From assembly GCF_016864575.1 (NCBI RefSeq), contig NZ_CP044125.1, positions 2,533,001-2,597,000 on the forward strand: 64,000 bases of DNA, given 5' to 3'. The stretch comes from Rhizobium sp. BG4 (GTDB lineage: Bacteria > Pseudomonadota > Alphaproteobacteria > Rhizobiales > Rhizobiaceae). Below, piece by piece: positions 26,951 through 35,638 of the stretch. The notes below the pieces were generated by a model, which was not told where the DNA came from, did not search any database, and worked only from the letters and a program-made list of their open reading frames with translations. The position numbers and the translations under genes are program-made. Each line of letters begins with the position of its first letter. Position 1 is the first letter of the stretch.

Positions 26951-27805
26951 ATGAGTATGGCAGCAGTGGAAGCCCAATTGCCGGGCGACCGGATCAGCAA
27001 GCGCAATTTCGACAAGCTTTCCCGGTTCATCTACGACTACAGCGGCATCAAGATGCCGCCGTCGAAGCTGACGATGCTGGAGGGCCGGCTGCGCCGCCGC
27101 CTTCGCGCCACCAACCATTCGACATTCGACGACTATTGCGATTTCCTGTTCGATGAAGGCGGCCTGGATCAGGAAACGGTCTATCTGATCGATGTCGTCA
27201 CCACCAACAAGACGGACTTCTTCCGCGAAGCCAAGCATTTCGAGTATATGCAGATGACGGCGCTGCCGGCGCTGGTTTCGAGCGGCGTGCGCAAGATCCG
27301 CACCTGGAGCTCGGCCTGCTCGACGGGCGCCGAGCCTTACACGATGGCGATGGTGCTTTCCGAATTCGTGGAAGAGAATGCCGGTCTTTCCTACAGCGTG
27401 CTGGCGACCGACCTCAGCACCGATGTGCTGCAGACGGCGCGCCGCGGCATCTATGCGCAGGATCTGGTGCAGCCGGTGCCTTACGATCTGCAGCGCAAAT
27501 ATGTAATGACCGCCAAGCAGGCCGGGCGCCGCGAAGTGCGCATCTCGCCAAAGCTGCGCAGCAAGATCGGCTTTGCGCGCATGAACCTGATGGACGACAA
27601 ATATCCGGTCGGCGAGCCGATGCAGATCATCTTCTGCCGCAATGTGCTGATCTATTTCGACAAGCCGACGCAGCAATCCGTGCTGACGCGGCTCTGCGAC
27701 TGCCTTGCCGATGGCGGCTACATGTTCATCGGCCACTCGGAATCGATCACCGGATTCGACCTGCCGCTGAAGCAGGTTTCCAACACGGTGTTCCAGAAGA
27801 AGTAG
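26951..27805 (+). CDS. cheR: MCP methyltransferase CheR
   Basis: A 284-residue CheR that methylates glutamates on the MCP helices with S-adenosylmethionine. The N-terminal helical domain (about 12-80) precedes the SAM-binding domain with VTTNKTDFFREAKHF, RTWSSACSTGAEPYTMAM and IFCRNVLIYFDKPTQ. The final strand has GGYMFIGHSESI. It is paired with cheB next door for adaptation. No CheR-binding NWETF pentapeptide exists on the neighbouring MCPs. Confidence 0.97.
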   Translation: MSMAAVEAQLPGDRISKRNFDKLSRFIYDYSGIKMPPSKLTMLEGRLRRRLRATNHSTFDDYCDFLFDEGGLDQETVYLIDVVTTNKTDFFREAKHFEYMQMTALPALVSSGVRKIRTWSSACSTGAEPYTMAMVLSEFVEENAGLSYSVLATDLSTDVLQTARRGIYAQDLVQPVPYDLQRKYVMTAKQAGRREVRISPKLRSKIGFARMNLMDDKYPVGEPMQIIFCRNVLIYFDKPTQQSVLTRLCDCLADGGYMFIGHSESITGFDLPLKQVSNTVFQKK

Positions 27806-27817
27806 AGCAGGAAAGAG

Positions 27818-28915
27818 ATGGGAAAGAAGGTTCGCGTTCTCGTCATCGATGACTCCGCCAGCGTTCGTCAGACGCTGGTGCGCATTCTCGAGGAAGATCC
27901 CGATATTGAAGTCATGGGGGTGGCGACAGATCCCTTCATGGCCGCCCGCAAGCTGCAGGAAGACGTCCCTGATGTCATCACGCTGGATGTCGAGATGCCG
28001 CGCATGGATGGCATCACCTTCCTGCGCAAGCTGATGTCGCAGCATCCGATCCCGGTCGTCATGTGCTCGTCGCTGACGGAAGCAGGTTCCGAAACGCTGA
28101 TCCAGGCGTTGGAAGCCGGCGCGGTGGATATCATTCTCAAGCAGAAGATCGGTGCGGCCGACAGTCTGGCCGACGACGCGATCCGCATTCGCGAGGTGGT
28201 GAAGGGTGCGGCTCATGCGCGCCTTCCCTCCGCTCGCCGTGTGGCGGGTGCGGCGCGTTCAGCCTCGGCCGACGGTCCGGCCAAGAAGCTGACGGCTGAC
28301 GCAATGCTGCCGCCGCCGACGGGTCGCGCCATGGCGAAGACCACCGAGATGGTCGTCTGTGTCGGCGCCTCGACGGGCGGAACGGAAGCGCTGCGCGAAT
28401 TTCTGGAAGGATTGCCTGCGAATGCTCCAGGCATGGTCATCGTTCAGCACATGCCGGAGAAGTTCACCGCCGCCTTCGCCAAGCGCCTCAACGGCCTCTG
28501 CGAAGTCGAGGTCAAGGAAGCGGCCGATGGCGACGCTGTTCTGCGCGGCCACGTGCTGATTGCGCCGGGCGACCGGCACATGCTGCTGGAGCGCCAGGGG
28601 GCTCGCTACTATGTCTCGGTGAAGACAGGTCCGCTGGTTTCCCGCCACCGCCCGTCTGTCGATGTGCTCTTCCGCTCGGCGGCGCGCGCTGCCGGCTCGA
28701 ACGCGATGGGCATCATCATGACCGGGATGGGCGACGACGGCGCCCGCGGCATGCTCGAGATGCACCAGGCCGGCGCCTATACGGTGGCGCAGGACGAAGC
28801 GAGCTGCGTCGTCTTCGGCATGCCGAAGGAAGCGATCGCCAAGGGCGGCGTCAGCCGCATCCTGCCGCTCGACCAGATCGCCCGCGAAGTGCTTCTGACA
28901 CAGCAGAAATTCTAG
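27818..28915 (+). CDS. cheB: Protein-glutamate methylesterase CheB
   Basis: A 365-residue two-domain CheB. The receiver has the phosphoacceptor D57 ([11 protein letters not shown]). A basic Ala-rich linker leads to the methylesterase, with catalytic S185 in [11 protein letters not shown]211 in VQHMPEKF and D307 in GMGDDGARG. It removes methyl groups from the MCPs and closes the adaptation loop with CheR; it may also deamidate, since no cheD is present. It is the last gene of the operon and is followed by a terminator. Confidence 0.97.
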   Translation: MGKKVRVLVIDDSASVRQTLVRILEEDPDIEVMGVATDPFMAARKLQEDVPDVITLDVEMPRMDGITFLRKLMSQHPIPVVMCSSLTEAGSETLIQALEAGAVDIILKQKIGAADSLADDAIRIREVVKGAAHARLPSARRVAGAARSASADGPAKKLTADAMLPPPTGRAMAKTTEMVVCVGASTGGTEALREFLEGLPANAPGMVIVQHMPEKFTAAFAKRLNGLCEVEVKEAADGDAVLRGHVLIAPGDRHMLLERQGARYYVSVKTGPLVSRHRPSVDVLFRSAARAAGSNAMGIIMTGMGDDGARGMLEMHQAGAYTVAQDEASCVVFGMPKEAIAKGGVSRILPLDQIAREVLLTQQKF

Positions 28916-28920
28916 GAAAG

Positions 28921-28948
28921 CCGGCGGCCTTGGCCGCCGGTTCTGTTT
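28921..28948 (+). terminator. Rho-independent terminator of the che operon
   Basis: Arms CCGGCGG (28921-28927) and CCGCCGG (28934-28940) flank a short CCTTGG loop and are followed by TTCTGTTTT. It lies just after cheB and next to the end of the convergent SDR gene. Confidence 0.85.
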
Positions 28949-29689
28949 TCAGGCGAGATAACCGCCGTCGATCGTCAGGCTAGCGCCGGTGACGAAGGAT
29001 GCATCGGGGCTGGCGAGATAGGCGGCAAGGCTGGCAATCTCGCGGTCCTCGCCGAGACGGCCGAGCGCCATCAGCCCTTGCAGCATCTCATGCGAACCCG
29101 GATCCGAGTTCATGTCCGTCGCCGTCGGGCCGGGCTGGATGGCGTTGACGGTGATGCCGCGTGGACCGAGATCGCGGGCAAGGCCGCGGGTCATGGCGGC
29201 GACAGCGCCTTTCGTCATGCTGTAGACCGATGCGCCGGGAAAGCCGCTGCGCTCGGCAGTGACGCTGCCGACGGTGATGATCCGGCCGCCGCTCTGCATG
29301 TGCCGTGCAGCCGCCTGCGTCCCGGCAAAGACCGCTTTGACGTTGATGGCGAACATGCGATCGAAATCGTCGAGCGAAAAGGTGTCGATCGGGCTGCGCA
29401 TCAGGATCCCGGCATTGTTGACCAAAATATCGAGCCCGCCGAAATGGCGGGCGGCCTGATCGATTGCCGCCTGCAGTGCGGCCGCATCGGCGCTATCGGC
29501 TTGGATGGCGATTGCCTTGCCGCCCTCGGCCTCGATCCGGGCCGTTAGAGCCTCGGCCTTTTCCTTCGAATTTGCATAGGTGAAGGCTACCGCCGCGCCG
29601 TCCCCGGCAAGACGGCGGACGATTGCTGCGCCGATGCCGCGGGAGCCGCCGGTCACCAGTGCGGTCTTTCCATCAAGAGGTTTCGTCAT
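28949..29689 (-). CDS. SDR family oxidoreductase
   Basis: A 246-residue classical SDR of the 3-oxoacyl-ACP reductase/glucose dehydrogenase type. It shows TGGSRGIG, NNAGIL, the catalytic Ser in VGSVTAE and YSMTK (Tyr, Lys). The C-terminal GASLTIDGGYLA is standard. It is downstream of a TetR gene on the same strand, and both have near-identical palindromes in their promoters, so TetR probably represses it. The substrate is unknown; isolated TetR/SDR pairs of this sort often respond to reactive carbonyls or quinones. Confidence 0.9.
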   Translation of the reverse strand: MTKPLDGKTALVTGGSRGIGAAIVRRLAGDGAAVAFTYANSKEKAEALTARIEAEGGKAIAIQADSADAAALQAAIDQAARHFGGLDILVNNAGILMRSPIDTFSLDDFDRMFAINVKAVFAGTQAAARHMQSGGRIITVGSVTAERSGFPGASVYSMTKGAVAAMTRGLARDLGPRGITVNAIQPGPTATDMNSDPGSHEMLQGLMALGRLGEDREIASLAAYLASPDASFVTGASLTIDGGYLA

Positions 29690-29705
29690 GTCATGTCTCC
29701 TTATT

Positions 29706-29723
29706 TGGACTGTTTAGTCTAGA
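29706..29723. promoter_or_regulatory. Predicted TetR operator upstream of the SDR gene
   Basis: TGGACTGTTTAGTCTAGA is an imperfect dyad placed 17 bases before the SDR start. It matches the site upstream of the TetR gene at 13 of 18 positions (see 30359-30376). The layout resembles TetR-family boxes of the TAGAC...GTCTA type. Confidence 0.7.
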
Positions 29724-29760
29724 ATTGGATATGCAAAGGCGCGCTCGGCCAACCCTCTTG

Positions 29761-30339
29761 TTAGCGAAGGCTGCGGATGGCGAGGCGGGCGATTGTTCTG
29801 AGTATGTCCGGCGTGGCGCCGTTGCGGGCGCTGACCTTCATGCCGGATAGCGTTGCGCCAAGAAATTGTACGGCGGCATCCGGATCGATCTCGGCGCTGA
29901 TCTCGCCGCTTGCCAGGCCGCCTTCGATCAGCCTGGTGATTGCCCGGCCGAGAGTGGCCGAAGCGCTGTCTGTCAGCGTCGCGACGTCATTGTCGGTCCT
30001 GCCGAACTCGCAGACGGCGCTGACGCCCATGCAGCCGAGCGATGCCTCGGCAGTGGGACGCGAGGCGAAGGCGACAAGGGCAGCTTCCAATGCGTCGAGC
30101 GCAGAGCCGTTCCCCTTCATATCATCAATGATGCGCGAGACGCTGTCAGTGTTGTAGCGCTTCAGCGCCTCCAGATAGAGGCTGCGCTTGTCGCCAAAGG
30201 TATCGTACATGCTTTGCCGGCTGATCTTCATCGCCGTTAGCAGCGCATCGGTCGAGCTCCCCTCATAGCCATGCTGGGAGAAGATGCCGATAGCGGCGCC
30301 GAGAGCCTTGTCCCGGTCGAATTCCTTGTGACGTGCCAT
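29761..30339 (-). CDS. TetR-family transcriptional regulator
   Basis: A 192-residue TetR/AcrR regulator. The N-terminal helix-turn-helix is DALLTAMKISRQSMYDTFGDKRSLY, and the C-terminal ligand domain contains LGCMGVSAVCEFGR with two Cys residues, which in related repressors such as NemR or YxaF-type can sense electrophiles. It is upstream of an SDR gene in the same direction; paired palindromes before both genes suggest it represses itself and the SDR. The inducing compound is unknown. Confidence 0.88.
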   Translation of the reverse strand: MARHKEFDRDKALGAAIGIFSQHGYEGSSTDALLTAMKISRQSMYDTFGDKRSLYLEALKRYNTDSVSRIIDDMKGNGSALDALEAALVAFASRPTAEASLGCMGVSAVCEFGRTDNDVATLTDSASATLGRAITRLIEGGLASGEISAEIDPDAAVQFLGATLSGMKVSARNGATPDILRTIARLAIRSLR

Positions 30340-30358
30340 GACTCTCAGATAGGGTTTT

Positions 30359-30376
30359 CGGACTGATGTGTCCAGA
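30359..30376. promoter_or_regulatory. Predicted TetR operator upstream of the TetR gene
   Basis: CGGACTGATGTGTCCAGA lies 20 bases before the TetR start. Its GGACTG, GTC and AGA blocks align exactly with the site at 29706-29723. This duplication of one motif before both genes is the main evidence for autoregulation. Confidence 0.7.
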
Positions 30377-30550
30377 ATAATTTTAACCTCTCCGGCGCTC
30401 GCTGAAGCCGCTCGGCGCCTCTCCCCTTGAAATTTCCGTGATTTTGTGGTCTTGAGGCCGCCAATCTTATAAAGCGCTGCCTTTTCCGGCGATCAGGGAC
30501 CTTTCCCGCCCTGACAGCGACCCCGTACCAGTTCCAAGGAAATTGCCAAC

Positions 30551-31351
30551 ATGGCCCGTTCTGCTCTTCTCAATGTCATGGTTCAGGCTGCCATCAAGGC
30601 AGGCAAGTCGCTGGGGCGTGATTTCGGGGAAGTTCAGAACCTGCAGGTTTCGGTCAAGGGACCGGGTGACTTCGTTTCCAACGCTGATCGCAAGGCCGAG
30701 AAGATCGTCAAGGACGAGCTTCTGAAGGCTCGCCCGACCTACGGTTTCCTCGGCGAGGAAAGCGAAGAGATCAAAGGCACCGACGGCGCGCATCGCTGGA
30801 TCGTCGATCCGCTCGACGGCACCACCAACTTCCTGCACGGCATTCCGATGTTTGCCGTTTCGATCGCTCTGGAGCGCAACGGCGAAATCGTCGCCGGCGT
30901 CGTCTTCAACCCGGCGACCGATGAGCTCTACACCGCCGAGCGTGGCGGTGGCGCCTTCCTCAACGATCGCCGCCTGCGCGTCGGCGCCCGCCGCGTCCTG
31001 TCGGATGCCGTCGTTGCCTGCGGCGTGCCGCATCTCGGCCGCGGCAATCACGGCAAGTTCCTCGTCGAGCTGCGCCATGTGATGGGCGAAGTTGCCGGCG
31101 TGCGCCGCATGGGTTCGGCGTCGCTCGATCTCGCCTACGTCGCTGCCGGCCGGTTCGACGGCTTCTGGGAAAACGGTCTCTCGGCCTGGGATATCGCTGC
31201 CGGCATCCTGCTGATCCGCGAAGCAGGCGGCTACGCAACCGATTGGGATGGTGGAGCAAACGTCGTTGAAGGTGGCGCAGTGGTCGCCGGCAACGAGTAC
31301 ATCCACAAAGCGCTTATGGAAGTCATCAAGCGCCCTATCCCTTCGAAGTAG
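30551..31351 (+). CDS. suhB: Inositol-1-monophosphatase
   Basis: A 266-residue Mg2+-dependent phosphatase of the inositol monophosphatase/SuhB family. The metal and substrate motifs GEESEE, DPLDGTTNF and WDIAAGILLI are intact, as is DFVSNADRKAE near the N-terminus. It dephosphorylates inositol phosphates and may also act on related sugar phosphates; in E. coli SuhB also contributes to rRNA antitermination. It precedes a MotA/MotB-like pair with about a 110-base gap that holds a hairpin, so it is likely a separate transcript. Confidence 0.93.
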   Translation: MARSALLNVMVQAAIKAGKSLGRDFGEVQNLQVSVKGPGDFVSNADRKAEKIVKDELLKARPTYGFLGEESEEIKGTDGAHRWIVDPLDGTTNFLHGIPMFAVSIALERNGEIVAGVVFNPATDELYTAERGGGAFLNDRRLRVGARRVLSDAVVACGVPHLGRGNHGKFLVELRHVMGEVAGVRRMGSASLDLAYVAAGRFDGFWENGLSAWDIAAGILLIREAGGYATDWDGGANVVEGGAVVAGNEYIHKALMEVIKRPIPSK

Positions 31352-31360
31352 GACCTCATC

Positions 31361-31389
31361 AAAACCGACTGTTGTAAACACACGGTTTT
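31361..31389 (+). terminator. Weak hairpin after suhB
   Basis: AAAACCG (31361-31367) pairs with CGGTTTT (31383-31389), with a TGT/ACA inner stem. The T-rich 3' arm could act as a terminator for suhB. Less certain than the others. Confidence 0.45.
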
Positions 31390-31464
31390 CTGTCCCGGCA
31401 TACTTCAATTCGGCACAATGTTGCTCTAGTCTCCCGATGCTAGCAATCCGGAGGCTGCGAGACC

Positions 31465-32550
31465 ATGGAAAATGTGAATGCGGCGGAGTTCGGCTCGACC
31501 GAAAAACCGAGCGGTACCTATACGTACAAACTCTCCAGCCCGATGTCCTTCCTCTGGACGATGCTCCTGTTCCTGGTGATCGTCGGCTTCATCGCCGCGA
31601 TCCTTTTCAGGCAGACGCAGACGGCGTTCATGCACAATCCCGGCCTCAACGGGCTGATCCTCGGCGTTCTCGCCGTCGGCATCATTCTGGTTTTCAATCA
31701 TGTTCTGGCGCTGCGCCCGGAAGTGCGCTGGTTCAATTCGTTCCGCGCCGCAGGCAGCGCCGACAAGGTGAACCGCAATCCGCGGCTGCTGGCGCCGATG
31801 CGGGCGCTGATCGGTAACCGCAAATCGACGGCGACGCTGTCGACGACGGCGCTGCGCTCGATCCTCGATTCGATCGCCACACGCCTCGATGAATCCCGCG
31901 ACACCTCGCGCTATCTCATCGGCCTGCTCGTCTTCCTCGGTCTGCTCGGCACCTTCTGGGGCCTGATCGGCACGATCGGCTCGATCAGCAACGTCATCCA
32001 GTCGCTCGATGCCGGTTCGAACGGTTCCGGCGATGTTCTCGCCACCCTGAAGGAAGGCCTGTCGACTCCGCTGTCGGGCATGGGCCAGGCCTTCTCGTCC
32101 TCGTTGCTCGGCCTTTCCGGCTCGCTGATCCTCGGCTTCCTCGACCTGCAGGCCGGCCGCGCGCAGAACCGCTTCTATATGGAGCTGGAAAACGCACTGT
32201 CCTCGGTCACAGACGTCGGCTCCGATGTTCCCGTTGCCGCCGCGCTCGATGCGCCTGCCGGATCGTCCGAAGATGTCCGTGCGCTTTCTGATTATCTGAA
32301 GAAGGTTTCGGAAGAAGGGGGTGCGGGCAACCAGCGCTCGGTCGCCGCGATGGCGAGCCTCGCCGAAGGCATTCAGGGCCTCGTCAAGAACATGCGCAAC
32401 GAGCAGCAGATGCTGCGCGACTGGATAGAGGCGCAGCAGGACGAGGCGAAGGCGATGCGCCGCACCCTCGACAGGCTTGCCGAGCGCATCGGCGGCCAGG
32501 AGCGCACCAGCTACCGCAGCAGCCAGACCGAAAAGAGCGAGGGCAAATAA
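31465..32550 (+). CDS. MotA/TolQ/ExbB-like proton-channel subunit
   Basis: A 361-residue membrane protein. Two hydrophobic helices lie near the N-terminus (about 28-48 and 60-80), a third in YLIGLLVFLGLLGTFWGLIGTIGS and a fourth in FSSSLLGLSGSLILGFLDLQAG, the typical MotA/ExbB core. A long, charged, coiled-coil C-terminal tail follows. It would form a proton-driven stator with the OmpA/MotB-like product of the next gene, three bases away. It is not a normal flagellar MotA because it lacks the characteristic MotA cytoplasmic loop. The cargo or load is unknown. Confidence 0.85.
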   Translation: MENVNAAEFGSTEKPSGTYTYKLSSPMSFLWTMLLFLVIVGFIAAILFRQTQTAFMHNPGLNGLILGVLAVGIILVFNHVLALRPEVRWFNSFRAAGSADKVNRNPRLLAPMRALIGNRKSTATLSTTALRSILDSIATRLDESRDTSRYLIGLLVFLGLLGTFWGLIGTIGSISNVIQSLDAGSNGSGDVLATLKEGLSTPLSGMGQAFSSSLLGLSGSLILGFLDLQAGRAQNRFYMELENALSSVTDVGSDVPVAAALDAPAGSSEDVRALSDYLKKVSEEGGAGNQRSVAAMASLAEGIQGLVKNMRNEQQMLRDWIEAQQDEAKAMRRTLDRLAERIGGQERTSYRSSQTEKSEGK

Positions 32551-32553
32551 GCC

Positions 32554-33585
32554 ATGGCTCTTGCCAAGAACCGCCGCCGCGAGCGTACGGTCGACTATTG
32601 GCCGGGTTTCGTTGACGCGCTGTCGACGCTGCTGATCGCCATCATGTTCCTGCTGACGGTCTTCGTCGTCGGCCAGTTTATTCTCAGCCGCGAGATTTCC
32701 GGCCGTGACGAGGTGCTGAACCGCCTCAACAGCCAGATCAACGAGCTGACGCAGCTTCTGGCCCTTGAGAAGGGCAGCAAGCAGGATCTGGAAGATTCCG
32801 TTGCCAATCTGCAGGCTTCGCTTGCGGGTGCCGAGAGCGAGCGTTCGCGGCTGCAGGCGCTGCTCGATGCCGGTTCCGGCGGGCAGGAAGCAGCGCAGCA
32901 GAAGATTGGCGGCCTGACCAAGGAACTCGACGAGCAGAAGCAGGTCAGCGAGCGGGCGATGAGCCAGGTCGAACTGCTCAACCAGCAGATATCGGCGCTG
33001 CGCAGCCAGATCGCCGCCGTCGAAGCGGCGCTGCAGGCATCCGAGCAGAAGGACCAGACCTCGCAGACCAAGATCGCCGATCTTGGCCGCCGCCTGAATG
33101 TGGCGCTGGCACAGCGCGTGCAGGAGCTCAACCGCTATCGTTCGGACTTCTTCGGCCGCCTGCGCGAAATCCTCTCTGACCGCGAAAACATTCGCATCGT
33201 CGGCGACCGTTTCGTGTTCCAGTCGGAAGTGCTGTTCCCATCGGGCAGCTCGGATCTGAATCCCGACGGCACGGCCGAGATGGGCAAGCTCGCCGCCGCA
33301 CTTCTCGATCTCGCGAAGGAAATTCCGCCGGAGATCAACTGGGTGCTGCGTGTCGACGGTCACACGGATAATGTCGCGCTCTCCGGCAACGGCCGCTACC
33401 GCGACAACTGGGAGCTTTCCTCAGCGCGCGCGATTTCCGTCGTCAAATACCTGATCTCACAGGGTGTTCCTGCCGACCGCCTGGTGGCCGCCGGCTTCGG
33501 CGAGTTCCAGCCGATCGCGCCGGGCGATACGCCGGAAGCGCGGGCGACGAACCGCCGTATCGAGCTCAAGCTCACCGAGAAATAA
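32554..33585 (+). CDS. OmpA/MotB-like peptidoglycan-anchored stator subunit
   Basis: A 343-residue protein. One N-terminal membrane helix (FVDALSTLLIAIMFLLTVFVVG) includes D21, the likely proton-carrying Asp. Residues 45-190 form a long coiled coil. The C-terminal OmpA/MotB domain has RVDGHTDNVALSG and ATNRRIELKL, which bind peptidoglycan. It would anchor a channel made with the MotA-like protein to the wall. The periplasmic coiled coil is far longer than in flagellar MotB. A conserved rhizobial pair, function not known to me. Confidence 0.88.
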   Translation: MALAKNRRRERTVDYWPGFVDALSTLLIAIMFLLTVFVVGQFILSREISGRDEVLNRLNSQINELTQLLALEKGSKQDLEDSVANLQASLAGAESERSRLQALLDAGSGGQEAAQQKIGGLTKELDEQKQVSERAMSQVELLNQQISALRSQIAAVEAALQASEQKDQTSQTKIADLGRRLNVALAQRVQELNRYRSDFFGRLREILSDRENIRIVGDRFVFQSEVLFPSGSSDLNPDGTAEMGKLAAALLDLAKEIPPEINWVLRVDGHTDNVALSGNGRYRDNWELSSARAISVVKYLISQGVPADRLVAAGFGEFQPIAPGDTPEARATNRRIELKLTEK

Positions 33586-33707
33586 GTGTGGGGTGGCGTT
33601 TCGCCGCCCTGCCATCGCCCCAAATTTCAGAGAGTGAAATCCAGCAGTTGCGGCTGACGCTGCCACTGCATAACCTTGGATTCGTGAATGCGGGGGAGGC
33701 GTTCGGG

Positions 33708-35344
33708 ATGGAATGTGATGTGCTCGTCATCGGCGCAGGCCTGGCGGGATTGGTGGCGGCGGCCGAGGCTGCCGATCGTGGACACAAGGTCTGCATCGTC
33801 GATCAGGAAGGGGAGCAGAGCCTCGGGGGCAGGCTTTCTGGTCTCTCGGCGGGCTGTTCTTCGTCAATAGCCCCGAACAGCGGCGGCTGGGCATCCGTGA
33901 CAATATCGATCTGGCGCGGCAGGACTGGTCTGGATCTGCAGGTTTCGACCGGCCGGAGGATTACTGGCCGCGGCTTTGGGCCGAAGCCTATCTCGAATTT
34001 GCCGCGGGCGAAAAGCGGTCCTGGCTGCATCAGCAGGGCATGCGCTGGTTTCCCGTTGTCGGGTGGGCCGAACGCGGCGGCGGCATGGCGCATGGTCATG
34101 GCAATTCGGTGCCGCGCTTTCACCTGACCTGGGGAACGGGGCCGGCGGTTCTGGAGCCGTTCATTCGCCGTGTGCGCGCAGCGGAAGAAGAGGGCAAGAT
34201 CACCTTCGCCTTCCGCCATCGCGTCGACGACCTGATCGTCGAGAACGGCACTGTCGTCGGGGCCTTCGGCACCGTGCTGGTGCCCGACAATGCCCCGCGC
34301 GGCAAGCCGACAGCGCGGATGATCTCCGGCACCTTCCAGATCCGGGCCGGTGCTATCATCGTCACGTCCGGCGGTATCGGCGGCAATCACGATCTCGTCC
34401 GGCGCAACTGGCCGCAGCAGCGGCTCGGACCTCCACCGGCTTCCATGGTCGCGGGCGTGCCCGCGCATGTCGATGGCCGCATGCTGGAGATCGGCGAGCG
34501 AGCGGGCGCCCGTGTCATCAATGGCGATCGCATGTGGCACTATACCGAGGGCCTGAAAAATTGGGATCCGGTCTGGGCGAACCACGGCATCCGCATCCTG
34601 CCCGGGCCGTCGTCCTTCTGGTGCGATGCGCGCGGCAACCGGTTTGCCGCCCCTGCCATGCCGGGCTTCGATACGTTGGGGACGCTGAAGGCGATCAGAC
34701 AGACCGGCTACGACTACAGCTGGTTCATCCTCACTAAGGCGATCATCAAGAAAGAATTCGCGCTCTCCGGCTCCGAGCAGAACCCGGATCTGACCGGCAA
34801 GGATATCAAGCTGCTGCTGCAGCGGCTTGGCAGCGAGCCGCCGGGGCCGGTGAAGGCCTTCATGGACAAGGGCGAGGATTTCATCGTCCGCAACACGCTG
34901 GAGCAACTGGTCGATGGCATGAATGCGCTGACCGGCGAGCGGCTGCTCGACGTGTCGCATATCCGCCATCAGATCGAGGCGCGCGACCGCGAGATAGAAA
35001 ACAGCTTCTCCAAGGATGCGCAGGTGACGGCGATCCGCGGCGCCCGCAGCTATATCGGCGACAAGCTGCTCAGAACCGCGCGGCCGCACAGGTTGCTCGA
35101 TCCTGCGAAGGGTCCGCTGATTGCTGTCAAGCTGCACATCCTGACGCGCAAGTCGCTCGGTGGGCTGGAAACGGATTTGTCGGCCCGGGTAATCGGTCCG
35201 GGTGGAAATGCGGTGCCTGGTCTCTATGCAGCGGGCGAGGTCGCCGGCTTCGGCGGTGGCGGCATGCATGGTTACAACGCGCTGGAAGGGACCTTCCTCG
35301 GCGGTTGTATTTTTTCCGGCCGCGTGGCCGGACGAGCTGTATGA
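33708..35344 (+). pseudogene. FAD-binding dehydrogenase (KstD-like), single frameshift
   Basis: The gene reads MECDVLVIGAGLAGLVAAAE (FAD dinucleotide site) from 33708, then shifts frame at the five-G run 33825-33829. With one more G the text continues LGGQAFWSLGGLFFVNSPE, and the remaining 500 residues follow in the new frame with no stop, including TSGGIGGNHDLVR and GGGGMHGYNALEG. So the whole would be about 545 residues, typical of FAD-binding 3-ketosteroid dehydrogenase-like enzymes. Either the gene is recently broken, the run is phase-variable, or the base was lost in sequencing. The start follows a GGGGGAGG ribosome site. Confidence 0.88.
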
Positions 35345-35346
35345 GA

Positions 35347-35380
35347 AAAGGCGGCAACCTTATCGGGTGCCGCCTTTGTC
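35347..35380 (+). terminator. Bidirectional hairpin terminator
   Basis: Ten-base perfect arms at 35347-35356 and 35368-35377 (ending in TTT on the plus strand, and preceded by AAA for the minus strand). It sits between the ends of the dehydrogenase and the convergent YegP gene. Confidence 0.75.
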
Positions 35381-35384
35381 AGGA

Positions 35385-35573
35385 TCAAGCCGTGGGCTTG
35401 GTCTGATCGTCAACTGTTGCGCCGGGCGCATTCTTCTTGATGGATTCAATGGCGCTCAGCGCGGATGCCTTGGCCTTGTAACCTTCCGAGCCGAACATCT
35501 GCTCGCCGTTAGACGCCTTGAAGCGGAAACGGAATTCGCCGGCCTTGTCTTTGTACACTTCAAACTTATACAT
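35385..35573 (-). CDS. DUF1508 (YegP) family protein
   Basis: A 62-residue protein, MYKFEVYKDKAGEFRFRFKA at the start, with the DUF1508 signature (FRFRFKASNGEQM, SEGYKAKASALSAIESIK). Function of the family is unknown. Notably a second DUF1508 domain occurs fused to a toxin-antitoxin antitoxin 2.5 kb away (38082-38423). The ATG at 35573 gives the normal family N-terminus; the longer frame upstream is not conserved. Confidence 0.9.
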   Translation of the reverse strand: MYKFEVYKDKAGEFRFRFKASNGEQMFGSEGYKAKASALSAIESIKKNAPGATVDDQTKPTA

Positions 35574-35638
35574 CGAATGTCTCCCAAAATCAGGAAGTTG
35601 CCCCGGTAACAGGCGATAATCTAGAGCAAAAGTTGAGA

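Noticed and set aside
25838..28216. Very long minus-strand frame (about 790 codons) opposite the che genes
   Set aside because: It is antisense to cheW, cheR and cheB, with a composition typical of GC-rich shadow frames and no recognisable domain.
31465..33585. Zorya anti-phage system (ZorA/ZorB)
   Set aside because: Only the stator-like pair is present. The next genes are a broken FAD dehydrogenase and YegP, not zorC, zorD or zorE, and the pair is of a widely conserved rhizobial type.
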